DNA from: Intrasporangium chromatireducens Q5-1
Lineage (GTDB): Bacteria; Actinomycetota; Actinomycetes; Actinomycetales; Dermatophilaceae
NCBI RefSeq assembly: GCF_000576575.1
Contig: NZ_AWQS01000023.1
Span: 1 to 32,772, forward strand
Length of the DNA: 32,772 nt
Reading direction: 5' to 3'
Positions 1 through 7,911 of the stretch are shown here, piece by piece (within the stretch, counting starts at the first letter, position 1; each line of letters starts with the position of its first letter). The notes beneath the pieces were generated by a model. It did no database searches and was not told where the DNA came from. It saw nothing but the letters and a program-made list of their open reading frames with translations. Both the position numbers and the translations under genes were made by a program.

Positions 1-27
1 TCGTCGTACACCACGGACCCGGACTTG

Positions 28-84
28 ACCTGCCACCGAGTGGTCCGAAGAGGCCCTGACCTGCGGAAACGCTGGTCAGGGCCT
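28..84 (+). repeat. Left copy of 31-kb-spaced direct repeat (tRNA 3' acceptor plus terminator)
   Basis: This stretch starts with the ten bases ACCTGCCACC, which also form the 3' acceptor strand of the tRNA-Tyr fragment at 31026. After a short divergent spacer it continues with a terminator hairpin nearly identical to that at 31052-31083. The two hairpins differ in essentially one loop base. Unlike the right copy, no T-arm or anticodon arm can be recognised in bases 1-27, so only the very end of a tRNA is retained. It may be a worn attachment-site scar or a duplicated tRNA downstream region. Confidence 0.6.
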
Positions 85-88
85 TCTT
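48..88 (+). terminator. Rho-independent-like terminator hairpin
   Basis: The arms GGCCCTGACC (52-61) and GGTCAGGGCC (74-83) pair perfectly around a 12-base loop (62-73), with one more A-T pair outside. A pyrimidine-rich run (TTCTTCTCT) follows. This is the usual form of a high-GC actinobacterial terminator. The transcript it ends would come from left of the window. Confidence 0.65.
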
Positions 89-628
89 CTCTAATACCCC
101 TGAGGGGTGTTTCGAGCGACTGATTCCGAGGCCGCGAGCGCGGGTCGCTGACCTGCGGAAACGTGTCCGCGTTCTGGGTTGGTGGGGAATGGGTGGGGAA
201 GTTGCCACTCTGCGCGCTGTGACGGCCGCAGTCGCGGGTCGTTGACCTGCAGCAACGCCGGGGGGTGGGGTATGGAATCGGAGCAGAAGGCCCGACCGTC
301 TCGATTGGGCGACATCTCACTGGGTGGCTCGGAGGAGTCCCGAAGCGCGGAGCCAGATCTTTCGGGCCGGGCCGAGTCGAGGTGGCAATGGACGGGGTGA
401 GCCGATGCCTGCCGAAGGTCTGGCCGGGTTGGTAGAGCCCACCGCCACGGCTGGGCATGGCTGCTGCGCCGGCGGTTTCAATGACCCACGGGGTCGCCCG
501 ACGCGTACATCAGACCCTTCACAGGACTGTGCTCTTGACGCATCCTCTGACGGGTGGGCCCGAGGGAGTGAGCCTGTTGCTCCGTCGTTCTGATGCCGGC
601 ACGGTGGCTCATACGCGAGGATCTGAAG
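89..628. other. Gene-poor stretch, no supported gene
   Basis: About 540 bases in which every open frame looks random (Arg/Pro/Ser-rich, no recognisable motif, no convincing ribosome-binding site). The bases GACCTGCGGAAACG of the neighbouring terminator loop recur at about 150-163, and a weaker version recurs near 244, so this part may hold decayed copies of the same repeat. Nothing else is supported. Confidence 0.5.
96..108. promoter_or_regulatory. Small palindrome ACCCCTGAGGGGT, CsoR-operator-like
   Basis: Six-base arms flank a single central G directly after the terminator, with AT-rich bases on the left. The C4/G4 palindrome resembles operators of CsoR/RcnR-family metal or persulfide sensors. 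No such regulator or efflux gene lies nearby, so this is a weak resemblance and may be chance. Confidence 0.2.
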
Positions 629-1183
629 ATGGGCCGTCGGCAGCAGGAAGAAACAGAGCGCAAGTACGACGTCGACGCGGCCACCGTGTTCCCGAATCTC
701 GCCGACACGTCGGCCGTTGACTCGGTCGGTCAGCCCGGGACTTTTCTGCTCGAGGCGGTCTACTTCGCCACGCCCCGTCTCGATCTCGCCCGTAACGGAG
801 TGACCCTGCGCCGCCGCACGGGCGGCCACGACGAGGGGTGGCACCTGAAGATCCCGGCCGGTCAGGACATCCGCACGGAGTTGCGCGAGCCGCTGGGTTC
901 GGGGCGAACGGTGCCGGAGGTGTTTCGCGCGCGCGTGCATGCCATCGCTCGGGGCCGGACCCTCGAGCCGGTCGCCACGGTGCGCACGGAACGGCGTGAG
1001 TACCCTCTCCGCGACGCAGAGGGCGGGGTGCTCGCTGTGGCCGCAGACGACAACGTCCGCGCGCTGCGTCTCGGCGGGGGCGAAGAGGTGCACATCGATC
1101 GTGACGCCAAGGCGCTGGTGGGGGTAGCGACTGCTCGGCAGGCGAGGGGACGGAGCGGCACACTGTTTTATGGACACCATTGA
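629..1183 (+). CDS. CYTH-domain protein, short form lacking CHAD
   Basis: A predicted 184-residue protein carrying the CYTH signature ExExK as ETERK at residues 8-12. Alternating basic and acidic strands typical of the triphosphate-tunnel fold follow (for example the LRRRTGG and WHLKIP stretches). CYTH proteins bind or hydrolyse triphosphates such as inorganic tripolyphosphate, thiamine triphosphate or ATP. Actinobacterial members usually run on into a CHAD domain and reach about 500 residues. Here the similarity fades near residue 155 and the tail looks unrelated, so the gene appears truncated and may be a remnant. The ATG at 629 is preferred over the one at 593 because GAGG lies 8 bases upstream and the ExExK motif then falls near the N terminus, as in the family. 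The next gene starts 10 bases downstream, suggesting co-transcription. Confidence 0.65.
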   Translation: MGRRQQEETERKYDVDAATVFPNLADTSAVDSVGQPGTFLLEAVYFATPRLDLARNGVTLRRRTGGHDEGWHLKIPAGQDIRTELREPLGSGRTVPEVFRARVHAIARGRTLEPVATVRTERREYPLRDAEGGVLAVAADDNVRALRLGGGEEVHIDRDAKALVGVATARQARGRSGTLFYGHH

Positions 1184-1193
1184 GGGAAGCGTG

Positions 1194-1871
1194 ATGGGCT
1201 CATCCCCGGAAGTGCTCGTCTTCGACGTCAACGAGACGCTCTCGGACATGGCGTCGATGGGGGAGCGGTTCGCTGAGGTCGGTGCCCCACCAGAGCTTGC
1301 CCGGCTGTGGTTCGCGACGCTGTTGCGCGACGGCTTCGCCCTTGCCGCAGCTGGGGATGCTGCCCGGTTCGCCGAGATCGGCACCGGCGTTCTCGCCGCT
1401 CTCTTGAGCGCTGAGCGCATCGCAGACCCGGAAGCCACTGCGGCACGGCTGGCGTCCGCGGTGGCGGATCTGCCGCTGCACCCCGACGTCGTCGAGGGCA
1501 TCCGGGCCCTGCGCGGCGCGGGGTACCGGCTCGTGACCCTCAGCAACGGTTCCGCCCAGGTCGCCGAGCAGCTGTTCGGTGCGGCCGGGATCCGTGGGCA
1601 GTTCGAGAGGCTCCTCACGGTGGAGGACGCCCCGGCCTGGAAGCCCCACCCCGCCGCGTATCGCTACGCGGCGGAGCAGTGCGGAACCCGAGAGCAGGAG
1701 ATGCTCCTGGTCGCGGTGCACCCGTGGGACATCCACGGGGCGGCCAGGGCGGGGCTGCGGACCGCCTGGGTCAACCGCACCCAGGCGTCATACCCGTCCT
1801 ACTACGCCCGCCCGGATCTGACCGTTGACTCTCTGACGGACTTGACGCCCGCTCTCGCGCAAGGATCATAA
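1194..1871 (+). CDS. HAD-superfamily hydrolase, haloacid dehalogenase type II-like
   Basis: A 225-residue cytosolic hydrolase with all four HAD motifs. Motif I is FDVNETL with the nucleophile Asp11. Motif II is TLSNGS around Ser117-Asn118. The motif III lysine is Lys150 in AWKPHP. Motif IV is VHPWDIHGA around Asp179. The Asp-x-Asn-Glu-Thr-Leu form of motif I and the helical cap insert (about residues 18-95) fit the L-2-haloacid dehalogenase branch. That branch hydrolyses C-halogen or phosphate-ester bonds through an aspartyl-enzyme intermediate. The true substrate cannot be read from the sequence; many members are phosphatases. The ATG at 1194 has GAGGGA 6 bases upstream, better than the GTG at 1191 or the ATG at 1170, which overlaps the preceding gene. 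Confidence 0.85.
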   Translation: MGSSPEVLVFDVNETLSDMASMGERFAEVGAPPELARLWFATLLRDGFALAAAGDAARFAEIGTGVLAALLSAERIADPEATAARLASAVADLPLHPDVVEGIRALRGAGYRLVTLSNGSAQVAEQLFGAAGIRGQFERLLTVEDAPAWKPHPAAYRYAAEQCGTREQEMLLVAVHPWDIHGAARAGLRTAWVNRTQASYPSYYARPDLTVDSLTDLTPALAQGS

Positions 1872-1875
1872 GCCG

Positions 1876-1951
1876 GGCCGGAGTGACCAGGGCCGCCCCG
1901 ACCCGGACTGACCGGGGCCGCCCCAATCGGGACTGAGTGGGCCGGCACGGC
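1876..1951. repeat. Imperfect tandem repeat, about three units of 25-30 bases
   Basis: The pattern CCGGACTGACCGGGGCCGCCCC occurs about three times in succession with substitutions (from about 1876, 1902 and 1928) in the gap between the HAD gene and the iron-regulated promoter. The last unit is the most diverged. No function is evident. The units contain CCGG/GGCC pairs and could fold into GC-rich hairpins that end the upstream transcript. Confidence 0.4.
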
Positions 1952-2115
1952 CGCCGAACCAGGCGGTCTCTCGCGTCTGATCGAGCGGCGCTGACGCCCG
2001 ACGGGACGCCGGTCTGGGCGCAGTCCCGACCCACGTTGGCATTCGAGGTCGGCAACGACTGGGGCGACGCCGCTTTCGGGGCTGGCTGGGAGCTCAGCTC
2101 TAGCCTCGGTGTTTG

Positions 2116-2134
2116 TTAGGTAAGGCTTACCTAC
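2116..2134 (+). promoter_or_regulatory. DtxR/IdeR iron box upstream of efeO
   Basis: The 19 bases TTAGGTAAGGCTTACCTAC match the IdeR/DtxR consensus TTAGGTTAGGCTAACCTAA at 16 of 19 positions and form the expected palindrome. The site lies about 100 bases before the efeO start. In actinobacteria the Fe(II)-loaded regulator binds such boxes and represses iron-uptake genes, so the efeO-efeB pair is inferred to switch on when iron is scarce. Confidence 0.85.
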
Positions 2135-2234
2135 GCTAGGTTCTCCACGGTTCAACCGTGCGGCCCTTCCGGGAGCACAGACCTCGTCTCCCCTCGCGGG
2201 CGAGAACTCGCCACACGTCTAAGCCAGGAGCAGC

Positions 2235-3377
2235 ATGTCCCTCTCGATCGTCCGCCGTATGCCGCGTCTGCTCGTGGTGCTCACGACCGCTGCCGCGCTC
2301 GCCGGGTGTAGCAGCGGCGCCGACACCGATGCGGCGCCGAGCAGCGGCGACGTGGTCGTCAAGACGGACGACGCGACGTGTGAGCTGTCCGCGGCCACGG
2401 CGCCGGCGGGGACGGTCACCTACCGGGTGACGAACGCGGGGTCGAAGGTGACGGAGTTCTACGTCTACGCCGAGGGTGACCGCGTCGTGGGGGAGGCCGC
2501 GAACATCAAGCCAGGTGGAAGCCGGGACCTCAAGGTCGAGCTGGCCAGCCCCGGCACGTTCACCGTCGCGTGCAAGCCGGGCATGGTCGGCGACGGGATC
2601 CGGCACGAGTTCACGGTGACCGGTGCGACCTCGACCGGGAACGCGGATGAGAAGGTGACCCGAGCCATCGCCGCCTACCGGGAGTTCGTCGGCGGCCAGA
2701 GCGATGAGCTCGTCGCCCGCACAACGGAGTTCGTTGTGGCCATCAAGGCCGGCGATGTGGCCAGGGCCAAGTCGCTCTACCCGCAGGCGCGTCTGCCGTG
2801 GGAGATGATCGAGCCGGTGGCGGAGTCCTTCGGCGACCTCGACCCCCGCATCGACGGACGTGAGGACGTGGTCGACGAGGGCATGGCCTTCACTGGTTAC
2901 CACCGCCTCGAGAAGGACCTGTGGGTCACCGGGCTCCAACCGGACTCGACGAAGATCGCCGATCAGCTGCTAGCCGACGTCAGCGACATCGCGGCCAAGG
3001 CCCAGACCGTCGAGCCCGATGCGCTGTCCATCGCCAACGGCGCCAAGGCGCTGCTCGACGAGGTGGCCACCGGCAAGATCACCGGTGAGGAGGAGCGCTA
3101 CTCGCACACCGACCTGTGGGACTTCAAGGGCAACCTGCAGGGCTCGCAGGCCGCGCTGGAGACCCTGCGGCCCGTCGTCACGCCACGCGACGCCGCGCTG
3201 CAGCAGGCACTCGATGCGAAGTTCGCCGAGCTGAACATGCTGCTCGACTCGCACCGCAGCGGCGGCGCCTACGTCAGCTACACCAGGCTCACCGACGCAG
3301 ACGTCAAGAAGCTCACCGTCGCGCTCGACGCCCTCGCCGAGGAGGTCGCGAAGGTCCCCGGCGTCGTGGCCGGCTGA
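2235..3377 (+). CDS. efeO: EfeO, iron-uptake lipoprotein (cupredoxin plus M75/imelysin-like domain)
   Basis: A 380-residue exported iron-binding component of the EfeUOB ferrous/ferric uptake system. The N terminus is a lipoprotein signal with basic residues, a hydrophobic stretch and the lipobox LAGC (lipidated Cys25). Residues about 38-130 form the small cupredoxin domain. Residues about 140-378 form the M75 (imelysin-like) helical domain, with its HxxE motif as His223-Arg-Leu-Glu226. The start is supported by AGGAG 6-7 bases before the ATG. The gene lies behind an iron box and its stop overlaps the start of efeB, so the two are translationally coupled. The membrane permease EfeU, usually first in this operon, is absent from the neighbourhood, so iron either enters through an unlinked permease or the pair works otherwise. 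Confidence 0.9.
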   Translation: MSLSIVRRMPRLLVVLTTAAALAGCSSGADTDAAPSSGDVVVKTDDATCELSAATAPAGTVTYRVTNAGSKVTEFYVYAEGDRVVGEAANIKPGGSRDLKVELASPGTFTVACKPGMVGDGIRHEFTVTGATSTGNADEKVTRAIAAYREFVGGQSDELVARTTEFVVAIKAGDVARAKSLYPQARLPWEMIEPVAESFGDLDPRIDGREDVVDEGMAFTGYHRLEKDLWVTGLQPDSTKIADQLLADVSDIAAKAQTVEPDALSIANGAKALLDEVATGKITGEEERYSHTDLWDFKGNLQGSQAALETLRPVVTPRDAALQQALDAKFAELNMLLDSHRSGGAYVSYTRLTDADVKKLTVALDALAEEVAKVPGVVAG

Positions 3378-4663
3378 TGAGCAGCCGCGAGGAGGGGGTC
3401 TCCCGCCGCCAGCTGCTCGTCGGGTCGGCCGGCGTCCTCGGCGTCGCCGCCGGCGCGGCCGGAGGGTATGCCGCCGGGCCGGCTTCCCGTCGTGACGCCG
3501 GTGCCGGGGTGGGGCCGGCTCCCGCGGCGCTCGATGCCCCGGTGGCCTTCCACGGGGAGCACCAGGCGGGCATCGTCACGCCGGCCCAGGACCGACTGCA
3601 CTTCGTCGCGCTCGACGTCATCTCAAAGGACCGGGCCGAGCTGGCCCGAATGCTCGAGCGGTGGACCAACGCGGCGGAGCGGATGATCCTCGGTGCCGAG
3701 GCGGCCCCCGGTGGCCTCGTCGGCGGAGGCCCACACAAGGTGCCGCAGGACACCGGCGAGGCCTACGGGCTGCCCGCCTCGGGCTTGACGATCACCATCG
3801 GGTTCGGCCCGTCCCTCTTCGACGACCGTTTCGGGCTGGCGAACCGCAAACCGGTTGCGCTGCAAAAGTTGCCGGCGTTCCGCGGTGACCGGCTCGAGGC
3901 CCACCGGTCCGGCGGCGACCTGTGCATCCAGGCCTGCGCCAACGACCCGCAGGTGGCGGTCCATGCCGTGCGGAACCTGGTCCGGCTCGGCTTCGGGGTC
4001 GTCTCCGTTCGCTGGTCGCAGCTCGGGTTCGGCCGGACCTCGTCGACCTCGACGAGCCAGACGACCCCGCGCAACCTGTTCGGGTTCAAGGACGGCACGA
4101 GCAACGTCAAGGCCGAGGAGCCCGACGCCCTCGCCGAGCACGTCTGGGTGCAGCCGCAGGACGAGGCCGGTGCCGGCGCCTGGATGACGGGTGGCTCCTA
4201 CCTCGTGGCCCGCCGCATCCGCATGCAGATCGAGGTCTGGGACCGGACCAACCTCCTCGAGCAGGAACAAGTCTTCGGACGCGGCAAGCAGGAGGGCGAA
4301 CCCCTCGGCGAGACAAAGGAGTTCGACCGGCTCGACCTGGACCGCACCGGCCCGGACGGCAAACCGCTCATCCCGACCACCGCGCACGTGCGCCTGGCCC
4401 ACGAGAGCCAGCTCGGCGGCATACGGATCCTGCGGCGGGGCTACAACTTCACCGACGGCACCGACGGGGTCGGCCACCTCGACGCAGGGCTGTTCTTCAT
4501 CGCCTTCATGCGCGACCCTCGCCGCCAGTTCGTCCCGATGCAACGCGCCCTCGCCGCCAAGGACGCGCTGAACGAGTACATCGTCCACACCGGCTCGGCC
4601 CTCTTCGCCTGCCCACCCGGCACCGAGCCGGGCCAGCCATGGGGCCGAGCACTGTTCGCCTGA
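3377..4663 (+). CDS. efeB: EfeB, Tat-exported DyP-type heme peroxidase
   Basis: A 428-residue dye-decolorising-type peroxidase. Residues 9-12 (SRRQ) followed by a small hydrophobic Ala/Gly segment make a twin-arginine signal, so the folded heme protein is exported. The DyP hallmarks are GFKDG at 236-240 with distal Asp239, the HVRLAH block with the probable proximal heme ligand His337, and RILRRGYNF at about 350-358. In EfeUOB, EfeB is thought to oxidise ferrous iron or to liberate iron from heme; which applies here is unknown. The ATG shares a base with the efeO stop (TGATG), fixing the start. A longer reading frame running back to 3116 overlaps efeO and is not used. The iron box at 2116 should control both genes. 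Confidence 0.92.
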   Translation: MSSREEGVSRRQLLVGSAGVLGVAAGAAGGYAAGPASRRDAGAGVGPAPAALDAPVAFHGEHQAGIVTPAQDRLHFVALDVISKDRAELARMLERWTNAAERMILGAEAAPGGLVGGGPHKVPQDTGEAYGLPASGLTITIGFGPSLFDDRFGLANRKPVALQKLPAFRGDRLEAHRSGGDLCIQACANDPQVAVHAVRNLVRLGFGVVSVRWSQLGFGRTSSTSTSQTTPRNLFGFKDGTSNVKAEEPDALAEHVWVQPQDEAGAGAWMTGGSYLVARRIRMQIEVWDRTNLLEQEQVFGRGKQEGEPLGETKEFDRLDLDRTGPDGKPLIPTTAHVRLAHESQLGGIRILRRGYNFTDGTDGVGHLDAGLFFIAFMRDPRRQFVPMQRALAAKDALNEYIVHTGSALFACPPGTEPGQPWGRALFA

Positions 4664-4789
4664 GGCCCTGCGACACGAAGGGGAACCGGGACGTGCACTC
4701 GCGACGGCCACAGGGCCGCCAACTTCCGCCCGGTGGACCGGCTTGCAGCAGACGCAAGCGGCAGGCGATCCGGGGAAGCCGTGGCCGCT

Positions 4790-5026
4790 CTAGCCCTCCT
4801 GCAAGATTCTGGCGGCGAGGAGCTTCTTGCCCTGCTCGGCGCCCTTCTGGCTTTCGTGCTGCGCCTTGCGGAAGAAGTCGGCAAGTTCCTGGTCGCCGTC
4901 ACGCTCGGCGTCCCCGATGTAGGTCTCGAGGCGCAGTGCGTTGCTCAGGGCCTGCTCGGTGAACCAGATGATGTTGTAAGTCCTGTCCTTCGTGCCGGTG
5001 ATCTCGCCGGTCTCCTGCTCGCTCAT
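4790..5026 (-). CDS. Small conserved helical protein of unknown function (78 aa)
   Basis: The reading frame predicts a 78-residue soluble, charged and almost wholly helical protein. An Asp/Arg/Tyr-rich N-terminal part (KDRTYNIIWF) is followed by two amphipathic helices ending in a Lys/Gln-rich stretch. I recognise this as a type of small protein seen in actinobacteria but cannot attach a function; the helix pattern vaguely recalls ferritin-like or stress-related helical bundles. The start at 5026 is chosen because GGGAG lies 7 bases upstream. The frame stays open to 5167, but that extension looks random. The gene stands alone, converging on efeB with about 125 bases between them. Confidence 0.65.
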   Translation of the reverse strand: MSEQETGEITGTKDRTYNIIWFTEQALSNALRLETYIGDAERDGDQELADFFRKAQHESQKGAEQGKKLLAARILQEG

Positions 5027-5586
5027 GGTTGATCTCCCGCCAAGACGGCCGTGTCCAGTCTCGACTTTCACGCTACCCGCTGACCTCATCCGGTTCCAGA
5101 GACGCAACTGGATGCTTCTTGAGCATCGTGCCTGTGCTGTGCCGGGCGTTGCCAGCTGCCTCCTCATCGGCGAGGGGCACTACCTATGCGACCTCGCCCA
5201 AGGGCGGGTCACCGGCGCACGCTGTGGCGGCCGCTAACACCAGAGCAACAGTTCTTTGGATCGAACAGCTGCCCGATTAGTGTGTTCGGCTGGACGGCAC
5301 CGGCGGTGAACGGCAGGTACTTCCCCGGCGGGGCCAAGTGGCCGCGGCTGGGCACGTTACGCCGGGCCTGAGTTGGGAGCCCGCCGAAGCATGAGCGCGA
5401 AGCCCCCGGCAGAATCGCCGCCGTGGCGAGTGAATCTTCGAGAACATTGATCGGCCCGCCGGTGGTCCACTTGGGCCGGGATGGCCGAGCCAGGCTCGAC
5501 AGGGCGCGGATTCTGTGGCGCGATGCTGGGCAACGCCGAGTGGGCGACCCCGGCGCTTGGCAGGCCTGCGTGGGCAGACTGTCCTC
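5027..5586. other. Intergenic region, nothing supported
   Basis: About 560 bases between the start of the small leftward gene and the next rightward gene. The open frames here lack motifs, ribosome-binding sites and actinobacterial codon bias. Promoters for both flanking genes should lie inside, but I could not pick a convincing -35/-10 pair. No repeat, tRNA or mobile-element trace was recognised. Confidence 0.5.
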
Positions 5587-6078
5587 ATGAGGACCGATGG
5601 AGCCAAAGTCCACGTGTATCCGGGGTGGACCGCGAAGGTTAGCCGCGAGGGAGTGGTCGTCCTGACCGACACCAGCGGCGAGGTGCGCGCCCGGTGGTCC
5701 CATTCACCGAACTCCGACGCGCAGATCGCGCAGGCCTCCAGGTTTCACCGGACGGGTAGGTACGAGGTGGAGGTTCCGGGCATAGGGAGCGCGGTCGTGG
5801 ACAACGGTCGTTCCAAGCCGCGCCGACGGCACCATTTCGACGGGTTCATCGAGCTGGTCGGCCGTCGCTACGAGGTTGTCCATCTCTCACGTCGGCGCAC
5901 TGAGTTGCGCCGCGACGCTTCCCTGGTGGCCCGGTTCCGGTCCGGGCGCGGGGGTCGGGCGCATCTCCTCGAGGACAGGGCCCGAGACGAAACCGACCGG
6001 CTGGTCATGGGTCTGGTGTTGGCTGCGGTCGGCGTCGGGCGACCGGGGTGGCTCGAGATGCAACTCGAGGGCCTTTGA
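5587..6078 (+). CDS. Hypothetical protein, 163 aa
   Basis: A predicted 163-residue protein without a signal peptide. The N-terminal half has short beta-strand-like runs (VYPGWTAKVSREGVVVL) and basic patches. The middle holds an RRRHHFDGFIEL block, and the C terminus has one hydrophobic helix (LVMGLVLAAVGVG, about 138-150) that could insert in the membrane or pack in a core. No family is recognised. The ATG at 5587 was chosen because the sequence before it (from 5515) looks random, although no strong ribosome-binding site precedes it. Codon use in the main body fits a real high-GC gene. It stands alone between two gene-poor gaps. Confidence 0.5.
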   Translation: MRTDGAKVHVYPGWTAKVSREGVVVLTDTSGEVRARWSHSPNSDAQIAQASRFHRTGRYEVEVPGIGSAVVDNGRSKPRRRHHFDGFIELVGRRYEVVHLSRRRTELRRDASLVARFRSGRGGRAHLLEDRARDETDRLVMGLVLAAVGVGRPGWLEMQLEGL

Positions 6079-6278
6079 GGCGCTCCAACCGGCTCACGGC
6101 TCGCTCAGGTTCGTGCCTGGGTTTCAGTGTGCTGGCAGCCCAGCGCGAAGGGCCCTCGGCAACGGCCTCCCGAGGTCCCAAAGGGATTGCGGCCGAGCCG
6201 GAGGTCGCTCAGCGTTACGCCCCTTGCGGATGTGGCGTCGTCAGGCGGCCGCCACCTCCCGTGTAGTGCTGGTTGCAC

Positions 6279-6581
6279 TCAGCCGCGGGAAAGCACCTTG
6301 ACCAGCTGCTCAACGGTTGGTGAGCCCTCGACGGCCACGGCCGTGCGGTACAGCCGGCACGAGAGGCCGATCGGGTCGCGCTCGTCCGCGAAGGGGTCCC
6401 GACCATCGATCAGCACCGAAGGTGAGCCGCGAAAAGCCCAGGCCTGTGCCTCCTCGGGCGTGCTGATCAGCACCCGCTCCACTTTGGCCGCGCTCGCCAC
6501 CGTGTCCAGGGCCTCCCGTAAGCGCGCATCGGCGAGCTGCCAGTTCGGGCATCCCTCGAAGTAGAGCAACTGGATCCTCAT
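6279..6581 (-). CDS. Thioredoxin-fold-like small protein, single-Cys (100 aa)
   Basis: A 100-residue cytosolic protein opening with a beta strand and the sequence LLYFEGCPNW (Cys11). This is the pattern of a thioredoxin-like family often found near mercury or arsenic resistance genes and often loosely annotated as an alkylmercury-lyase-like protein. The second cysteine of a CxxC redox site is replaced (Cys-Pro-Asn-Trp), so it is not a normal disulfide reductase. The cis-proline region appears as RGSPSVLIDG (about residues 51-60). A C-terminal CRLYR segment carries another cysteine. The frame stays open upstream to 6818, but the ATG at 6581 places the first strand correctly. No metal-resistance genes are adjacent in intact form. 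Confidence 0.7.
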   Translation of the reverse strand: MRIQLLYFEGCPNWQLADARLREALDTVASAAKVERVLISTPEEAQAWAFRGSPSVLIDGRDPFADERDPIGLSCRLYRTAVAVEGSPTVEQLVKVLSRG

Positions 6582-7080
6582 GTGCCCATCCTGCGCGCTC
6601 ATCCCGCCCGCGCACACGGAAGCGGTTCGAGACAAGCGTGAATCGAGTAGCGGGAACCTCCTGCTCGACGATGTTGTTACCCCCGCCGCCGCGGCGCTCG
6701 CTCCGCCCGGACCTGATGAGTTCAGGCAGGCTGTCCATGACCATGCGCCAAAGGCCACAACCAGTGGTGGCGAATTTGCTTGGCGAACGCGGCAGGCGGT
6801 GCCGGCGTGGACCGCCATCCATCCATTCCACTGTGGCCTGTCTCGTCCCCGGCCTCAGTGTTGGCCCTCCGATCCGTTGAGGCGCAGGCTTTCCCCCTCT
6901 TTGTCCCTTGCAGCTAATGGACATCGCTCCGGTGCCGATCACGCTGGCCGTCTCGGCCTCGATCAGCTCGCAACGCGACCCGCGACCGCGTCCTGGATCA
7001 GGTTCCAACCCTCCCGGTGCTGAACGCAGAGGCTGTGATCTGCGCGATGAAGCAGGGAGCGGCCGTTGGCGCTCTAGGTG
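6582..7080. other. Intergenic region, nothing supported
   Basis: About 500 bases between the thioredoxin-like gene and the 3' end of cobK. Long open frames exist on both strands but show no domain, no ribosome-binding site and unusual codon use. I see no terminator hairpin ending the leftward cobalamin operon here, although transcription must stop somewhere after 7081. Confidence 0.45.
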
Positions 7081-7911
7081 CTAAAGGGACGGGGAACTGC
7101 GCTTTTCCGCGTGCAGCCACTCCAGCACCCTCTCGACCGACTGGACGGTGTCGACGCATGCCGGCAGGGGCGGTCGCCGAACGACGACGACCCGCGCGCC
7201 GCAGTCACGCGCGGCTCTCAGTTTGGGCTCGGTGAGGGCGCCACCGGAATCCTTCGTCAGGACCACGTCGATGCTGCGCGACTTCATCAGAGCCCGTTCA
7301 GCGGCATACGGGAAGGGACCGCGGGCGCAGATGATCTCCCACGAGGCGGGGATCGGGATCTCGGGTGGGTCCACGACCCGCGCCACGACGGGACGGTCGG
7401 TCCAGCACGTGAAGGTTCGCAGGCCTTGACGGCCGGTGGTGAGCAAGGGTCTTCGACCGGCTGACTCGGCAGCCCTTCTGGCGCCCTCGAGGTCGTCGGC
7501 CCAGATGAACTCTTTGGCGAGCGGATGTGCTTCCCAACCGGGGCGCTGCAGGCGGAGAAGGGGCACACCGGTGCGCCCGGAGGCGGCGAGGGCATTCGCG
7601 GTGATCTGCTCGGCGAACGGGTGCGTCGCGTCGATGATGTGCGTCACGCCGTCCGCCGTGACGTGCCGGACCAGTCCGTCGACGCCGCCGAACCCGCCGA
7701 CGCGCACGTCGCCGACCGGGAGGGTGGGCCGCTGGACCCGGCCGGCGAGGCTCGAGACGAAACGCAGGCCGAGGGCGTCGAGCGCGGCGGCCAGGGCCCT
7801 TGCCTCCGCAGTGCCGCCGAGAATGAGCACGCGTGCTGGGGCCGGGGCCTGGCCCGCCGACCGCGCGGAGGCGACCTGTCCAAGCGGGGAGCCTGGCCCG
7901 TCGACGGTCAT
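7081..7911 (-). CDS. cobK: CobK, precorrin-6A reductase
   Basis: A 276-residue NADPH-dependent reductase that converts precorrin-6A to precorrin-6B during corrin ring synthesis in the cytosol. A Rossmann-like start (VLILGGTAEARAL, about residues 28-40) is followed by family blocks THIIDATHPFAEQI, LRLQRPGW, TTGRQGL and VLTKDSGG near the end, all typical of CobK/CbiJ. The length is close to the usual 250, with an added N-terminal 25-residue tail. The ATG at 7911 overlaps the stop of the preceding gene cobD by four bases (ATGA), which fixes it. It is the last gene of the leftward operon headed by the B12 riboswitch at 14972-15078. Confidence 0.93.
   Translation of the reverse strand: MTVDGPGSPLGQVASARSAGQAPAPARVLILGGTAEARALAAALDALGLRFVSSLAGRVQRPTLPVGDVRVGGFGGVDGLVRHVTADGVTHIIDATHPFAEQITANALAASGRTGVPLLRLQRPGWEAHPLAKEFIWADDLEGARRAAESAGRRPLLTTGRQGLRTFTCWTDRPVVARVVDPPEIPIPASWEIICARGPFPYAAERALMKSRSIDVVLTKDSGGALTEPKLRAARDCGARVVVVRRPPLPACVDTVQSVERVLEWLHAEKRSSPSL

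Noticed and set aside
1-40. A complete tRNA at the left edge
   Set aside because: Only the acceptor-like ACCTGCCACC is present; no T-loop TTCGA or anticodon arm can be drawn in bases 1-27.
317-1618. 433-codon leftward open frame
   Set aside because: It lies opposite the CYTH and HAD genes, is Arg/Ala/Pro/Ser-rich with no motif, and arises from the high-GC reading of the opposite strand.
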